NCBI RefSeq assembly: GCF_016756595.1
Contig: NZ_AP023257.1
Span: 2,992,001 to 3,056,000 of the forward strand
DNA: 64,000 nucleotides
Source of the DNA: Mesorhizobium sp. L-2-11
Lineage (GTDB): Bacteria; Pseudomonadota; Alphaproteobacteria; Rhizobiales; Rhizobiaceae
Direction of reading: 5' to 3'
How positions within the stretch are numbered: the stretch's first letter is position 1; each line of letters opens with the position of its first letter. This document shows positions 32,028 through 40,602 of the stretch, one piece after another. The notes beneath the pieces were generated by a model. That model worked only from the letters and a program-made list of their open reading frames with translations. It was not told the origin of the DNA and did not search any database. The position numbers and the translations under genes were made by a program.

Positions 32028-32477
32028 ATGCTGGTTGTTTCTCCTGCCATGATGGAGAAGCTTTTCACCAGGATCGCCAACTATGTTGCGCATCTAGCCG
32101 GTCTGCCGTCGACATTCGCCGTCTGTTTCCTGATCATTGTTGCCTGGGGGGCAAGCGGACCGATGTTCGGGTTTTCCGATACATGGCAGCTCATCATCAA
32201 TACCGGCACGACGATCGTCACCTTCCTGATGGTGTTCCTTATCCAGAACACCCAAAACCGTGATGGCGCCGCGATCCAGGCGAAGCTCGACGAATTGATC
32301 CGGGTCAGCAAAGCTAAAAACAGCTTTATCGGCATCGAGCATCTGACCGAATCCGAGGTCGAGGAGATCCGCGAAAAATGTGAGCGGGCGGCGAAACGGC
32401 ATGACCGGCAGGTCGCGGATGTGGCGGTCAAGAAAGCCGCTGCGCAAAAGCACGGCTCGAAAACGCATTTGGCGTGA
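32028..32477 (+). CDS. Low-affinity iron/copper permease-like protein
   Basis: This 149-residue protein matches the PF04120 low-affinity Fe/Cu permease family: two membrane helices (around STFAVCFLIIVAWGASGP and NTGTTIVTFLMVFLIQNTQNRD) followed by a cytoplasmic helical tail with AKLDELI. Despite the family name, transport has not been shown for such short bacterial proteins. The start may be ATG 32028 or the nearby MMEKLF. It is on the same strand as the acetyltransferase with a 52-bp gap. Confidence 0.8.
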   Translation: MLVVSPAMMEKLFTRIANYVAHLAGLPSTFAVCFLIIVAWGASGPMFGFSDTWQLIINTGTTIVTFLMVFLIQNTQNRDGAAIQAKLDELIRVSKAKNSFIGIEHLTESEVEEIREKCERAAKRHDRQVADVAVKKAAAQKHGSKTHLA

Positions 32478-32480
32478 GCG

Positions 32481-33347
32481 TCAGCCTTCCATGAACGCCG
32501 CGAAAGCGTCCTTGTAGTCCGGGTGCCAGCGCGACAGAGCAGGGCGATTTTCGATAATGTCGCCGATTGCCCAGGCCATGCGCTTTTCGTCCATAGGCCG
32601 CGTCGCTTCATTGTCGGGGCACAGGATGTAGAAATCGCCACGCACCAGCGCGGCCAGCATGAAATCGATCACCTGCTCGCCGGTCCAGGCGCCGGCGGGC
32701 TTTTCGGTAGCACCTTCCGTCAGGCCGGTGAAAGTGAACCCGGGAATGAGCAGATGGGCGGCGATCCTGGCACGGGGCTCGTTGCGCAGCGCGTGCGCCA
32801 GGCCTTCGGTAAAGCTCTTCACGGCTGATTTGGAGACGTTGTAGGCAAGGTTGCCAGGCGGCGTCGTGATGCCTTGCTTGGAGCCGGTGTTGACGATCAG
32901 GCCCGGTTTTCCTGCAGCCAGCATGCGTGGCACGAAGGCCTCGACGCCATGGACGACGCCCCAGAAGTTGATGTCCAGAAGCCGTTTCCAGCCGTCGCGG
33001 TTCTCCCAGGGCTTGCCGGGGTTGTTGCCGACGCCGGCATTGTTCATCACCAGCGACACGCCGCCGAAGGCATCGAATGCCCTTTCGGCCAGCCGATCGA
33101 CTTCGTCGGCTTTCGAGACGTCAGTCGCGACAGCAAGCACGGCGCTGCCGCCGGCAATCGTGGCAACGCCGCGGGCAGCCTCATCGAGCCGGGCGCCGCC
33201 GATATCGGCAAGCACGATTTTCAGGCCCATTGCCGCCAGCCGCCTGGCCGCAGCAAGGCCGATGCCGCTGGCGCCGCCGGTGATGACGGCAACGTTGCCG
33301 GAGGCAAGGGCAGGCAAACCGCTCTGGATTTCGGCGTCGGTGGTCAT
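32481..33347 (-). CDS. SDR family oxidoreductase
   Basis: This 288-residue short-chain dehydrogenase has the cofactor motif TGGASGIG near residue 23, NNAGVGN, and the catalytic YNVSK after a serine in NTGSKQG. The length suggests the longer class often called cyclopentanol or steroid-like SDRs. Substrate is unknown. It converges with the permease-like gene and ends 3 bp from it. Confidence 0.88.
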   Translation of the reverse strand: MTTDAEIQSGLPALASGNVAVITGGASGIGLAAARRLAAMGLKIVLADIGGARLDEAARGVATIAGGSAVLAVATDVSKADEVDRLAERAFDAFGGVSLVMNNAGVGNNPGKPWENRDGWKRLLDINFWGVVHGVEAFVPRMLAAGKPGLIVNTGSKQGITTPPGNLAYNVSKSAVKSFTEGLAHALRNEPRARIAAHLLIPGFTFTGLTEGATEKPAGAWTGEQVIDFMLAALVRGDFYILCPDNEATRPMDEKRMAWAIGDIIENRPALSRWHPDYKDAFAAFMEG

Positions 33348-33479
33348 CGATGGTGTCCTCGTTCAGGTTGCGCCGAACTTAACGCGGCGACCGGCTCGCG
33401 CAACCCCGTTTGGGCGTCCTTGGGTTGACCACATCGGCAGGCGCTGCGCATGCTGTTCGCGTAAGAAGGAGATTACCGA

Positions 33480-33761
33480 TTGACCGACTGGATCGAGATC
33501 CTGAAAGAACAGACCGCCACCGGCGACCAGATGAGCCGCGAGGTGCCGCAAATGCTTGCCAATCCCGACATTAGCGAAGCGCAAGTGAGAACGCTGTTTT
33601 CGGCGCTCGAAAAGCAGGCGGACTTCGTCGAAAAGCTGCGCATGGCGCTGGAAAAATTCGGCCATGATTTTTCGGTGATCAAGGCGGCCGAGCGGCTTGA
33701 GGAGCGCTATGCCGACCTTGCCGCCTCGGTGGCGGAAAAGCTGAAAGCTATGCGGGAATAG
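33480..33761 (+). CDS. Small helical protein of unknown function (TTG start)
   Basis: I do not recognise this 93-residue protein. It is acidic and almost fully helical by composition, with heptad-like leucines in the segment from LFSALEKQADFVEKLRMAL onward, so a coiled coil is possible. No signal peptide or membrane helix is seen. TTG at 33480 has AGAAGGAG at 33464-33471 with 8-nt spacing, which supports it as a real gene. Confidence 0.6.
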   Translation: MTDWIEILKEQTATGDQMSREVPQMLANPDISEAQVRTLFSALEKQADFVEKLRMALEKFGHDFSVIKAAERLEERYADLAASVAEKLKAMRE

Positions 33762-33767
33762 GCAGAC

Positions 33768-34343
33768 CTATTTTTCGATCTGCCTTTCGAAACGCTTGTC
33801 CGGCACGAACCAGATCATGGCAACCAGCACATAGAGCGCGACGCTGATCCATTGATTGACGAAGGTCAGTGGAATGGCGGCGATGTAGAGGACCACCGAG
33901 ATCTTTTCCTTGCGGTCGGCACCTACCGCTCTGGCGAAGGCAGTGTCGTTGCCATGCAGCCGATGCAGCATGACGACCAGAATGAAGTAGGCGGCCGCGC
34001 AAAGCGCCAGGACAACACCGTAAACGGCGACAGGCACCGGCGCGAAATGGTTTTCGCCCATGAAGGCGGTGGTCACAGGCATCAGCGACAGCCAGAACAG
34101 CAGATGCAGATTGGCCCACAGCACGCGGCCATCCACCCGCTGCACGGTGTGGAACATGTTGTGCAGATTGTTCCAGTAGATGCCAACATAGATGAAGGAC
34201 AGCACGTAGCTGAGAAAAGTGGGCCATAGCGGTGCCAGCGCGGAAAACTCCGCGCCATGCGGCACCTTCAATTCCAGCACCATGATGGTGATGATGATGG
34301 CGATGACGCCATCGGAAAATGCCTCGACCCGTCCCTTGCCCAT
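33768..34343 (-). CDS. TMEM175 family potassium channel-like protein
   Basis: This 191-residue membrane protein has the family motif FSDGVIAIIITIMVLELKVP at its N-terminus; the FSD residues line the potassium pathway in TMEM175 channels. About six helices are visible, as in bacterial members, which assemble as tetramers. ATG at 34343 follows GGGGAG with 5-nt spacing; the frame opening at 34370 lacks such a site. Physiological role is not known from the context. Confidence 0.85.
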   Translation of the reverse strand: MGKGRVEAFSDGVIAIIITIMVLELKVPHGAEFSALAPLWPTFLSYVLSFIYVGIYWNNLHNMFHTVQRVDGRVLWANLHLLFWLSLMPVTTAFMGENHFAPVPVAVYGVVLALCAAAYFILVVMLHRLHGNDTAFARAVGADRKEKISVVLYIAAIPLTFVNQWISVALYVLVAMIWFVPDKRFERQIEK

Positions 34344-34410
34344 GGATCTCCCCTGCTGCGCCTGGCTCATCCTAGGCGATCGACGTGGCTGGAGGGAAGG
34401 CCTGGGCGTA

Positions 34411-35436
34411 TCAATCGCTGTCGCGCGCGATCAACTCCAGCGGCCAGACCTCACGGATGATCCGCGCGCCTTCGGGGCCGGCGAAGGCCGGGATCGATGC
34501 CAGCAGCATTTCGGCAAGCCGCCGTCCCATCGGCTCCAGGGAAGGGCGGAAGCCGGTCAGCGCCGGTGAAAAATAGCGGCAGAGCGGCGTGTCGACGATG
34601 ACGATCACCGCAATGTCGTGGCCCGGCCTTATGCTCATCTCGGCCAGCGCCTTGCAGCCGCCGAGCGCCATCGCGTCATTGTTGAAGATGATGGCGGTCG
34701 GCGGGTCCCTGGAGCGCATGACCTGCGGCGTCACCGCGTTGCCGCCGGCCTCGTTGATGAAGCCTTTCGCGATCAGCCCGGGGTCGACCTCGATGCCGTG
34801 CCGCCGCAAGGCCTTGCGATAGCCGGCCAGGAACAGATAGCCGAAATTGAGGTTGAGCGACGGGCGGATGGCGGCGATGCGGCGGTGGCCGCGCGCCACC
34901 AGGCGGTCGACCGCGTCGGCCCCGGCTTTTTCGAAATCGAGGTCGAGCGACGGATAGGTCTTGCCGCCGGAGCGGCTGCGGCCGAGCGTCGCGAACGGGA
35001 AGCCGACCCTGGTCAGGTAATCGATGCGCTCGTCCTCGCGACGCGTATAGGCCAGCACCACGGCGTCGGCCCGACGCGTCTCGACCACCCGGCGCAGGCG
35101 CTCCTGCTGGTAGTCGCCCGGCGCGCCCATCACCACGATGAGATCGAGCCCGCTTTCGGCGAGTTTCGCCTGTAGCCCGGTCAGGAATGGAATGAAGAAC
35201 GGCTCGCCATATTGCTGGTCGCCCGGATGCGGCTGCAGCATGAAGGCGATCGAGTGGGTGGCGCCGCGCCGCAGGCTGCGGCCGGACTGGTTCGGCGAAT
35301 AGTTCAGCTTTGCCGCCGCATCGAGCACGCGCTGGCGGGTGTCGGCATTGACGTCGGCCCGGCCGTTGAGCGCGCGCGACACGGTGCCGATCGAAATGTT
35401 CAGGTGACGCGCAAGGTCGTGGATGCTGGACGCCAA
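34411..35436 (-). CDS. LacI family transcriptional regulator (TTG start)
   Basis: This roughly 341-residue repressor has the N-terminal helix-turn-helix SIHDLARHLNISIGTVSRALNG and hinge RSLRRG, then a periplasmic-binding-protein-like effector domain. TTG at 35436 is preferred because GGGGAG lies just upstream and the protein then begins at the helix-turn-helix; ATG at 35466 is an alternative. It is divergent from the sugar cluster at 35633 and two palindromic operators lie between them, so it is probably the local repressor. Confidence 0.88.
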   Translation of the reverse strand: MASSIHDLARHLNISIGTVSRALNGRADVNADTRQRVLDAAAKLNYSPNQSGRSLRRGATHSIAFMLQPHPGDQQYGEPFFIPFLTGLQAKLAESGLDLIVVMGAPGDYQQERLRRVVETRRADAVVLAYTRREDERIDYLTRVGFPFATLGRSRSGGKTYPSLDLDFEKAGADAVDRLVARGHRRIAAIRPSLNLNFGYLFLAGYRKALRRHGIEVDPGLIAKGFINEAGGNAVTPQVMRSRDPPTAIIFNNDAMALGGCKALAEMSIRPGHDIAVIVIVDTPLCRYFSPALTGFRPSLEPMGRRLAEMLLASIPAFAGPEGARIIREVWPLELIARDSD

Positions 35437-35545
35437 AGGACAGTTCTCCCCTTGCCTGGCTATCATCGGCCGCTATTCAGGCCAAGCTGATCAAGGTGAT
35501 TTTCGCGGGCGGCCAATTGACATTCTACGCCTTCCGGTGTGTTCT

Positions 35546-35559
35546 CGTAAACGTTTACG
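35546..35559. promoter_or_regulatory. Palindromic LacI-type operator 1
   Basis: CGTAAACGTTTACG is a perfect 14-bp palindrome with the central CG and AAACGTTT core typical of LacI-family operators. It lies between the divergent regulator and dehydrogenase genes. Confidence 0.75.
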
Positions 35560-35574
35560 GAAAAACGTTTTCGG
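35560..35574. promoter_or_regulatory. Palindromic LacI-type operator 2
   Basis: AAAACGTTTT, slightly imperfect at its edges, is centred 14 bp from operator 1. Tandem sites of this kind suggest cooperative or overlapping binding by the LacI repressor. Confidence 0.6.
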
Positions 35575-35632
35575 TCTGCCGTGAATGCCGTGACGATCGG
35601 TCTGGAGGGGCCGAGCGGAGGAGGAGCGCTGG

Positions 35633-36661
35633 ATGATGAATGTCGTCCTGGTCGGCTGCGGAGCGATGAGCAAGCACTGGCTCGATGCGGCGAGGCAGAT
35701 CGACGGGTTGGCCATTGTCGGCCTTGTCGACATCGATGCCGAGCGGGCGAAGGCAAGGGCGCGCGAATACGAGCTTGCCGGCGCCATCGTCGGAACCAAT
35801 CTTGACGCCGTCCTCGACCAGACCAAGCCCGACGCTGTGTTCGACGTCGTGGTTCCCGCGGCCCGGCGCGATGTCGCGCTTTCGGCCTTTGCCCATCATT
35901 GCCACCTCCTGACGGAGAAGCCGCTGGCTGACAGCCCAGAGAACGCGCGCGCCATCGTCGAGGCTGCCCGACGCGCCAACCGCGTGCACGCCGTCGTCCA
36001 GAACCGCCGCTATGTCGGCAACGTCAGGCGCATCAGGCGTTTTCTCGATTCCGGCGCCATCGGTGCGCCAACCAGCATCCACGCCGAATTCTTCGTCGCG
36101 CCGCATTTCGGCGGTTTTCGCGAGGAGATGCGCCATGTCCTGCTGCTCGACATGGCGATCCATACTTTCGACGCCGCCCGCTACATGGTCGGCGGCGCGC
36201 CGGCCAGCGTCTACTGCCATGAATGGGAGCCGGCCAATTCCTGGTACCGGCAGGGATCGTCGGCCACCGCAATCTTCGAGCTCGGCGGCGGCAAGGTGTT
36301 CACCTATGCCGGCTCCTGGTGCGCCGACGGGTTCCGCACCAGTTGGGAGAGCACATGGCGAATCGTCGCCGAGCACGGCAGCCTGGTCTGGGACGGTGAC
36401 GATGGGCTGAGGGTGGAAGTCGCGCGGCCTATCCGTGAAGGCCTGTTCGATCGCACAGAGCCGCTCACTGTCCCGCCGCTCGATCCGAGAGACCGCATCG
36501 GCGGCCATCTTGGCATCATCCAGGATTTTGTGCGCGCCATTGAGACCGGCAGCGAGCCGGAGACGCGCGGCGCCGACAACATCAAGAGCCTGGCCATGGT
36601 CTTTGCCGCGATCGAAAGCGCCGAAACCGGGCGCCGGGTCGCGATCGCACAGGAAGGGTGA
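35633..36661 (+). CDS. Gfo/Idh/MocA family oxidoreductase
   Basis: This 342-residue NAD(P)-dependent dehydrogenase begins with the Rossmann motif VLVGCGAMSKHW and carries the EKPLADS motif with the conserved lysine of the family. DMAIHTFDAARYMVGG supplies the likely catalytic Asp and His. Family members oxidise sugars, inositols or their derivatives. It is the first gene of the cluster behind the LacI operators and ends 2 bp before the next gene. Confidence 0.87.
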   Translation: MMNVVLVGCGAMSKHWLDAARQIDGLAIVGLVDIDAERAKARAREYELAGAIVGTNLDAVLDQTKPDAVFDVVVPAARRDVALSAFAHHCHLLTEKPLADSPENARAIVEAARRANRVHAVVQNRRYVGNVRRIRRFLDSGAIGAPTSIHAEFFVAPHFGGFREEMRHVLLLDMAIHTFDAARYMVGGAPASVYCHEWEPANSWYRQGSSATAIFELGGGKVFTYAGSWCADGFRTSWESTWRIVAEHGSLVWDGDDGLRVEVARPIREGLFDRTEPLTVPPLDPRDRIGGHLGIIQDFVRAIETGSEPETRGADNIKSLAMVFAAIESAETGRRVAIAQEG

Positions 36662-36663
36662 CG

Positions 36664-37569
36664 ATGCCAAACCCGCTTCTCGACATCAGGATCGGCACCA
36701 TGGTGCGGGCCAATCTCGATGACCCGGCCGCCTATATCAAGGCGATCCTGCCGCTCGGCTTCGAGAGCATCCAGCCCTTCTTCTGGCAGACGCTGGGCGG
36801 CAAGGATCTTCCGCGGCTGGCCGGCCAGATCCGCGAGGCGATCGGCGACGCCGACGTCGTCGTCTCCTCGCTCGGCGTCTTCGGCAATCCGCTGGAAAGC
36901 GGCGATGTCGATCGCGGCGTGCTTGATGCCTGGAAAACGGCCATCGACCATGCGCATCTGTTCGGCACCTCGATGGTCAGCGGCTTCACCGGCCGCCTCC
37001 GCGGCAAGCCACTGCCCGACAGCCTGCCGCGCTTCCGCGAGGTCTGGGGACCACTGGCCCGGCGCGCCGCCGACAAGGGCGTGCGCATCGCCTTCGAGAA
37101 TTGCGCGATGGACGGCAACTGGGCTGATGGAGACTGGAACATCGCCCACAATCCGGACGCCTGGGAGCTGATGTTCAACGAATTGCCAGATGACAATCTC
37201 GGCCTGGAATGGGAGCCCTGCCACCAGCTCGTCTATCTGATCGATCCGATCCCGCAGATCCGCAAATGGGCGCCGCGCATTTTTCATGTCCACGGCAAGG
37301 ACGCGACGGTGCGCTGGGACGTGATCCGCGAGCATGGCGTGTTCGGCCGGCTGCCGTTCGTGCAAATGCGCACGCCTGGCTTCGGCGACAGCGACTGGAC
37401 GCGGGTGATCAGCGAATTGCGGCTGGCCGGATACAAGGGCGCCATCGACATAGAAGGCTGGCACGACCCGGTCTATCGCGGCGACCTTGAGATTACAGGG
37501 CAAGTGCGGGCGCTGGATTACCTCAAGCAATGCCGGGGAGGTGCCAGCTACCTGCGAAATCCGGCTTGA
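36664..37569 (+). CDS. Xylose isomerase-like TIM barrel protein
   Basis: This 301-residue protein is a sugar isomerase/epimerase of the AP endonuclease 2 fold. Metal-binding residues are suggested by FENCAMDG, EWEPCHQ, HVHGKDATVRWD and DIEGWHDPV. Such enzymes act on keto sugars or inosose intermediates. ATG at 36664 follows AGGAAGGG; a GTG six bases earlier is less likely. It probably works in sequence with the dehydrogenase on the imported sugar. Confidence 0.85.
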   Translation: MPNPLLDIRIGTMVRANLDDPAAYIKAILPLGFESIQPFFWQTLGGKDLPRLAGQIREAIGDADVVVSSLGVFGNPLESGDVDRGVLDAWKTAIDHAHLFGTSMVSGFTGRLRGKPLPDSLPRFREVWGPLARRAADKGVRIAFENCAMDGNWADGDWNIAHNPDAWELMFNELPDDNLGLEWEPCHQLVYLIDPIPQIRKWAPRIFHVHGKDATVRWDVIREHGVFGRLPFVQMRTPGFGDSDWTRVISELRLAGYKGAIDIEGWHDPVYRGDLEITGQVRALDYLKQCRGGASYLRNPA

Positions 37570-37633
37570 GGATCCGGCTGCGGGGGGCCGGCCAGCGAAG
37601 ATTGCGGCGAAAAGCCGAAGCATTCGTCGAAAC

Positions 37634-37650
37634 CCCTCGGCTTGCGAGGG
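37634..37650 (+). other. Stem-loop just before the binding-protein gene
   Basis: CCCTCG and CGAGGG form a perfect 6-bp stem with a GCTTG loop, directly upstream of the AGGGAGG ribosome-binding site. Stem-loops at this position often protect highly expressed binding-protein mRNA. This role is inferred. Confidence 0.45.
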
Positions 37651-37670
37651 AAAAAAGGGAGGATAAGTGC

Positions 37671-38684
37671 ATGAGCATCACGATGAGAAGGACAATCCTG
37701 CGCTCGACCGTCATGGCGGCCGCCACGGCGCTCGCCGCCGCAATCTCCACCTTGCCTGCCCAGGCGCTCGATGGCCAGTGGTGCAAGGACGTCCACATCC
37801 GCTTCTTCGTCGGCGGCGCCGAGGGCGACGCCTTCGGCACCATCGTCTACAATGGCGCCAAGCAGGCCGAGGCCGATCTGGGGCCAAAGGTCGACTATAT
37901 CTTCTCGCAGTGGGATGTCGAAAAGATGGTGCAGCAATTGCGCGAGGCCGTTGCGGTCAAGCCCGGTGGCATCGCCATGATGGGCCACCCGGGCGATGCT
38001 TCGATCATGCCGCTGGCCGAACAGGCGCACAAGGACGGAATCAGGATGATGTACCAGAACGTGCCGGTGCCGAAGGTCACGGCAGCGTTCGGCGGCGGCT
38101 ATGTCGGCGCCCAGCAGGAAGAGCAGGGCCGCGCGCTCGGCGCCGAGGCGTTCAAGCTGGCCGGGCTCAAGGCTGGCGACAAGGCGATCATGATCGGCCC
38201 GTTCGAGAACGAGAGCCGCGGCGCGCGCGAGCGCGGCACGGTCGCCGCCCTGAAAGAGGCGGGCGTCGAGGTCATCCAGCTTTCCTCGCCGCCGAGCGGC
38301 GAATGGGCTTCCGACCCCAATCTGGCCATTCCGGTGATTACCGCAGCACTCCTCAACAATCCCGACGTCAAGGCGGTTGGCTATCCCGGCGGACAGATGC
38401 TGGGCAACGTCCCGACCTACATGCAGGCGGCGGGCAGGAAGGCTGGCGATATCTTCAATTTTGGCTTCGACACCAGCCCGCAGATCGTCGAGGGCTTCAA
38501 GGGAGGCTGGGTGCAGCTAACGGCCGACCAGCAGCCGTTCCTGCAGGGTTATCTGCCGATCCTCAGCCTCTGCCAGCAGGTGGTGCTGGGCCTAGCGCCA
38601 ATGAATGTCGACACCGGCGCCGGCTTCGTCACGCCTGACAATTACGAGATCGTCGCCGAGCTCGCCAAGCAGGCGCTGCGCTGA
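37671..38684 (+). CDS. Sugar ABC transporter substrate-binding protein
   Basis: This 337-residue periplasmic protein begins with a signal peptide (arginines, hydrophobic core, cleavage near AQALDGQ). The body is a periplasmic-binding fold of the ribose/fructose type (PF13407), with VHIRFFVGGAEGDAFGTIVYNGAKQAEADLG as the first domain. ATG at 37671 has a strong GGGAGG nearby. It is followed by the ATPase and permease genes. The sugar is not identified. Confidence 0.88.
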   Translation: MSITMRRTILRSTVMAAATALAAAISTLPAQALDGQWCKDVHIRFFVGGAEGDAFGTIVYNGAKQAEADLGPKVDYIFSQWDVEKMVQQLREAVAVKPGGIAMMGHPGDASIMPLAEQAHKDGIRMMYQNVPVPKVTAAFGGGYVGAQQEEQGRALGAEAFKLAGLKAGDKAIMIGPFENESRGARERGTVAALKEAGVEVIQLSSPPSGEWASDPNLAIPVITAALLNNPDVKAVGYPGGQMLGNVPTYMQAAGRKAGDIFNFGFDTSPQIVEGFKGGWVQLTADQQPFLQGYLPILSLCQQVVLGLAPMNVDTGAGFVTPDNYEIVAELAKQALR

Positions 38685-38740
38685 CCTTTTGACACGGCTG
38701 CCGGTCTTCCGACCGCAGCCGGAACCAAGCGAGGATCGCC

Positions 38741-39538
38741 ATGGCCGAACGCCTCATCGAACTGCGCGACATCAGCAAGTCCTACGGTCAGGTCTATGCG
38801 CTGGGCGGGGTCAATCTCAGCGTCGACCGCGGCGAGGTGGTCGGCCTGATCGGCGACAACGGCGCCGGCAAGTCGACACTGATCAAGATCCTCTCCGGCG
38901 TGGTCAAGCCGACCAGCGGCGAGATCCTCATCCGCGGCCAGCCGGTGACCGGCTGGAGCGCCGCGCGCTCGCGCGACGCCGGCATCGAGACGGTCTTCCA
39001 GGACCGGGCGCTCGCCGTGCAGCAGACGATCGTGCGCAACATCTTCATGGGCCGCGAACTCACCGGCTTTCTCGGCTGGCTGAAGGTCAACAAGGAAATC
39101 GAGGAGGCGAGCCGGCTGATGCGCGAGATCGGCTTCACCTCGAAAGTGTTCACGCCGCAGTCGATCGTCGGCCAGCTCTCCGGAGGTGAACGCCAGGGCG
39201 TGGCGATCGCCCGCGCCATCTACAAGCAGGCCGACCTGATCATCCTCGACGAGCCGACGACGGCGCTGTCGCTGACCGAAACCGCCAAGGTCTTCCATTT
39301 CGTGCGCCAGGTGCGGGCGAGCGGGCGGTCGATCCTGTTCATCGGCCACAACATCCACCACGTCTTCGACATCGCCGACCGATTCGTCGTGCTGGATCGC
39401 GGCAAGGTCGCGCTCACCGCCGACCGCAGCCAAGTCAAGTCGGCCGAAGACCTCATCAACTTCATGGAAGACGTCGCGCATCCGGGCGGATTGCCGGGAC
39501 TGCACGACGCCGACGACCCGGAGCAGAGAGCACGATGA
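38741..39538 (+). CDS. Sugar ABC transporter ATP-binding protein (single domain)
   Basis: This 265-residue ATPase has Walker A GDNGAGKST, the signature LSGGERQGVAIARA and Walker B LIILDEPTTAL. Most transporters of this class use a fused double ATPase of about 500 residues; a single-domain subunit is like FrcA of the rhizobial fructose system. It overlaps the permease gene by 4 bp. Confidence 0.9.
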   Translation: MAERLIELRDISKSYGQVYALGGVNLSVDRGEVVGLIGDNGAGKSTLIKILSGVVKPTSGEILIRGQPVTGWSAARSRDAGIETVFQDRALAVQQTIVRNIFMGRELTGFLGWLKVNKEIEEASRLMREIGFTSKVFTPQSIVGQLSGGERQGVAIARAIYKQADLIILDEPTTALSLTETAKVFHFVRQVRASGRSILFIGHNIHHVFDIADRFVVLDRGKVALTADRSQVKSAEDLINFMEDVAHPGGLPGLHDADDPEQRAR

Positions 39539-40587
39539 GCAAGACAATGGAGTCCGATCTGCACGAGCCGTCCGCCGGAATCTCCCGTCCCGGCAATCCC
39601 CGGAAAGAGTGGAAACACCCATCCGATCACTGGTTGCGCGGCTTCATCCTCGACAACCGCGCCGCGCTCGGCACGCTTGCCGTGTTCGTGGTGATGATGA
39701 CGGTGTTCATGATCGCCAACCCGACCGTCTTCACCACCTGGTATCTCTACAGTTCCGTGCTCACCACGCTGCCGGTAGCGCTGTTCGTGGTGGTGCCGCT
39801 GGTCTTCGTCGTCACCTGCGGCGAGATCGACCTGTCGTTTCCGGCAACGATGGGCTTTGCCTCATGGGTGTTCGCGCTGGTCGTGCAGGCCGGCTACGAC
39901 CCGTTCCTCGGCATCGCCGCCGCTATTGCAACGGGTACGTTGCTCGGCTTCCTGGTCGGGTCGCTGGTCGTCTATGGCGGGCTGTCGTCGCTGATCGCCA
40001 CGCTCGGCATGAATTTCCTGCTGCGCGGCCTGATCCAGATCATCAACGAAGGCAGGTCGACGGCGCTGACCAGCCTTGCCGACAGCTGGGCCTACAAGAT
40101 CTTCTCCAGCCAGCTGTACGGCATCCCGGTGCAGATCTTCTGGGCCATCGGCTTCGTCGTGCTGTCGGCGCTGCTCTACAACAGGCATCGCTTCGGCGCG
40201 CAGGTGAAGGTGGTCGGCGACAATCCCGACAGCGCCCAGCAGATGGGCATCGACGTCAAGCGCGTGCGGGTGAAAGTGTTCGTCTTCGTCGGCATCGGGG
40301 CGGCGATCGCCGGCACCTTCTCGGTGATGATCAACTTCACCTGGTGGCCGACGGCCGGCGACGGCTATCTCTTGCCGGTGCTGGCATCGGTGTTCGTTGG
40401 CGGCACGCCGACCTGGGGCGGCGTCGGTACCGTGGTCGGCGGCGCCATCGGCGCCGTCACCGTGTCGTTCATCCAGACCGGCGTTGTCGCGGCAGGCCTG
40501 AGCGGCTTCTATGTCCAGTTCTTCAACGGGCTGATCATCATCCTGTCGCTGCTCGGCCACAAATGGAACCAGGCGCGGTATCGGTGA
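39535..40587 (+). CDS. Sugar ABC transporter permease (RbsC/FrcC type)
   Basis: This 350-residue inner-membrane permease has about ten helices and the family pattern LVFVVTCGEIDLSFPATMGFASWVFA and SLIATLGMNFLLRGL. The C-terminal GGTPTWGGVGTVVGGAIGA is the usual last loop. It is the end of the uptake cluster and converges on uvrD with a 15-bp gap. Confidence 0.9.
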   Translation: MSKTMESDLHEPSAGISRPGNPRKEWKHPSDHWLRGFILDNRAALGTLAVFVVMMTVFMIANPTVFTTWYLYSSVLTTLPVALFVVVPLVFVVTCGEIDLSFPATMGFASWVFALVVQAGYDPFLGIAAAIATGTLLGFLVGSLVVYGGLSSLIATLGMNFLLRGLIQIINEGRSTALTSLADSWAYKIFSSQLYGIPVQIFWAIGFVVLSALLYNRHRFGAQVKVVGDNPDSAQQMGIDVKRVRVKVFVFVGIGAAIAGTFSVMINFTWWPTAGDGYLLPVLASVFVGGTPTWGGVGTVVGGAIGAVTVSFIQTGVVAAGLSGFYVQFFNGLIIILSLLGHKWNQARYR

Positions 40588-40602
40588 GCGGAGAGGGGAT
40601 AC

